NCBI GenBank assembly: GCA_021817645.1
Contig: JAKAGH010000002.1
Location: 1-32,476, forward strand
DNA from: Deltaproteobacteria bacterium
GTDB taxonomy: Bacteria; Desulfobacterota; Desulfobaccia; Desulfobaccales; 0-14-0-80-60-11
Length of the DNA: 32,476 nt
Direction: 5' to 3'
This document shows, in pieces, positions 32,376 through 32,476 of this stretch. Numbering within the stretch: the stretch's first letter is position 1; the number at the start of each line of letters is the position of its first letter. Position numbers and translations under genes: made by a program. The notes beneath the pieces are model-generated. The model made no database searches. It had not been told where the DNA came from and saw only the letters and a list, made by a program, of their open reading frames with translations.

Positions 32376-32476
32376 CTAATTCCTTGCTTCGAACAGCCAG
32401 GAATGGCTGGCAATAGTATCCGGTGATCCCATGACTATCAGCAGATCGTTGACTTGGAGTTTAAGGTCCGGTTCCG
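32376..32476 (-). CDS. C-terminal end of a TrkA-C (RCK_C) domain protein, partial
   Basis: The minus-strand frame is open from the right edge to the TAG at 32376-32378 and encodes EPDLKLQVNDLLIVMGSPDT, then IASHSWLFEARN. The pattern Leu-x-x-x-Asp-x-Leu-x-Val-x-Gly-x-Pro-x-x-Ile is the closing part of the RCK_C/TrkA-C ligand-binding domain of potassium or cation channels and antiporters. The N-terminal transporter or RCK_N part lies outside the window, so the type of protein cannot be told. Confidence 0.65.
   Translation of the reverse strand, partial: EPDLKLQVNDLLIVMGSPDTIASHSWLFEARN

Noticed and set aside
1..32476. CRISPR array, prophage genes or rRNA
   Set aside because: No regularly spaced repeats, no capsid, tail or terminase genes and no rRNA segments were seen on either strand.

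Overview
The window most likely comes from a Gram-negative, moderately GC-rich anaerobe of the Desulfobacterota (former Deltaproteobacteria). This rests on gene content: a seven-heme NapC/NirT cytochrome like Geobacter ImcH, a DmsE/MtrA decaheme cytochrome with an MtrB/PioB porin, many lipoproteins and a PAS histidine kinase with NarL-type regulators. A genus cannot be named from sequence alone.

Left part (1-4914, mostly minus strand): the 5' part of a DUF4337 gene; a decayed stretch with REP-like palindromes, an IS5-type transposase tail and a small beta-grasp-like ORF; a secreted concanavalin A-like protein; a periplasmic UshA-type 5'-nucleotidase behind a clear terminator; and an envelope gene pair (a three-SH3 lipoprotein and a membrane-anchored NTF2-like protein). 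Divergently (5118-9509, plus strand) lies a signalling cluster: membrane PAS histidine kinase, NarL-type regulator, a structured leader, a glycine-zipper lipoprotein, a second paralogous NarL-type regulator and an SH3 lipoprotein coupled to it. A Spy/CpxP-like periplasmic protein faces it.

Middle (10377-15397, minus strand): a compact extracellular electron transfer module. Decaheme MtrA/DmsE, MtrB/PioB barrel, a monoheme cytochrome c and an ImcH-like inner-membrane heptaheme cytochrome are all collinear. Together they could carry electrons from the quinone pool across the periplasm and through the outer membrane. No outer-surface cytochrome is present in the window.

From 15400 to 16640 the sequence is a decay zone: an IS256-family transposase tail with frameshifts, an AI-2E-type permease fragment, and a 58-nt 3' fragment of a tRNA-Leu gene whose 5' half is replaced. 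That is the signature of an integrative-element attachment site. Directly to its right lies a type I restriction-modification operon (hsdM-hsdS-fic-hsdR, minus strand) with overlapping stop/start codons and a Fic protein between hsdS and hsdR, then a zinc alcohol dehydrogenase pseudogene.

Right part (25125-31814, plus strand): a near-consensus sigma-70 promoter placed directly before a small secreted Cys/His-rich protein that looks frameshifted, then a heavy-metal RND efflux operon (TolC-type outer membrane factor, membrane fusion protein with a His-rich segment, CusA/CzcA-type pump, lipoprotein). The window ends with a histidine-kinase remnant and the C-terminal end of a TrkA-C-like gene on the minus strand.
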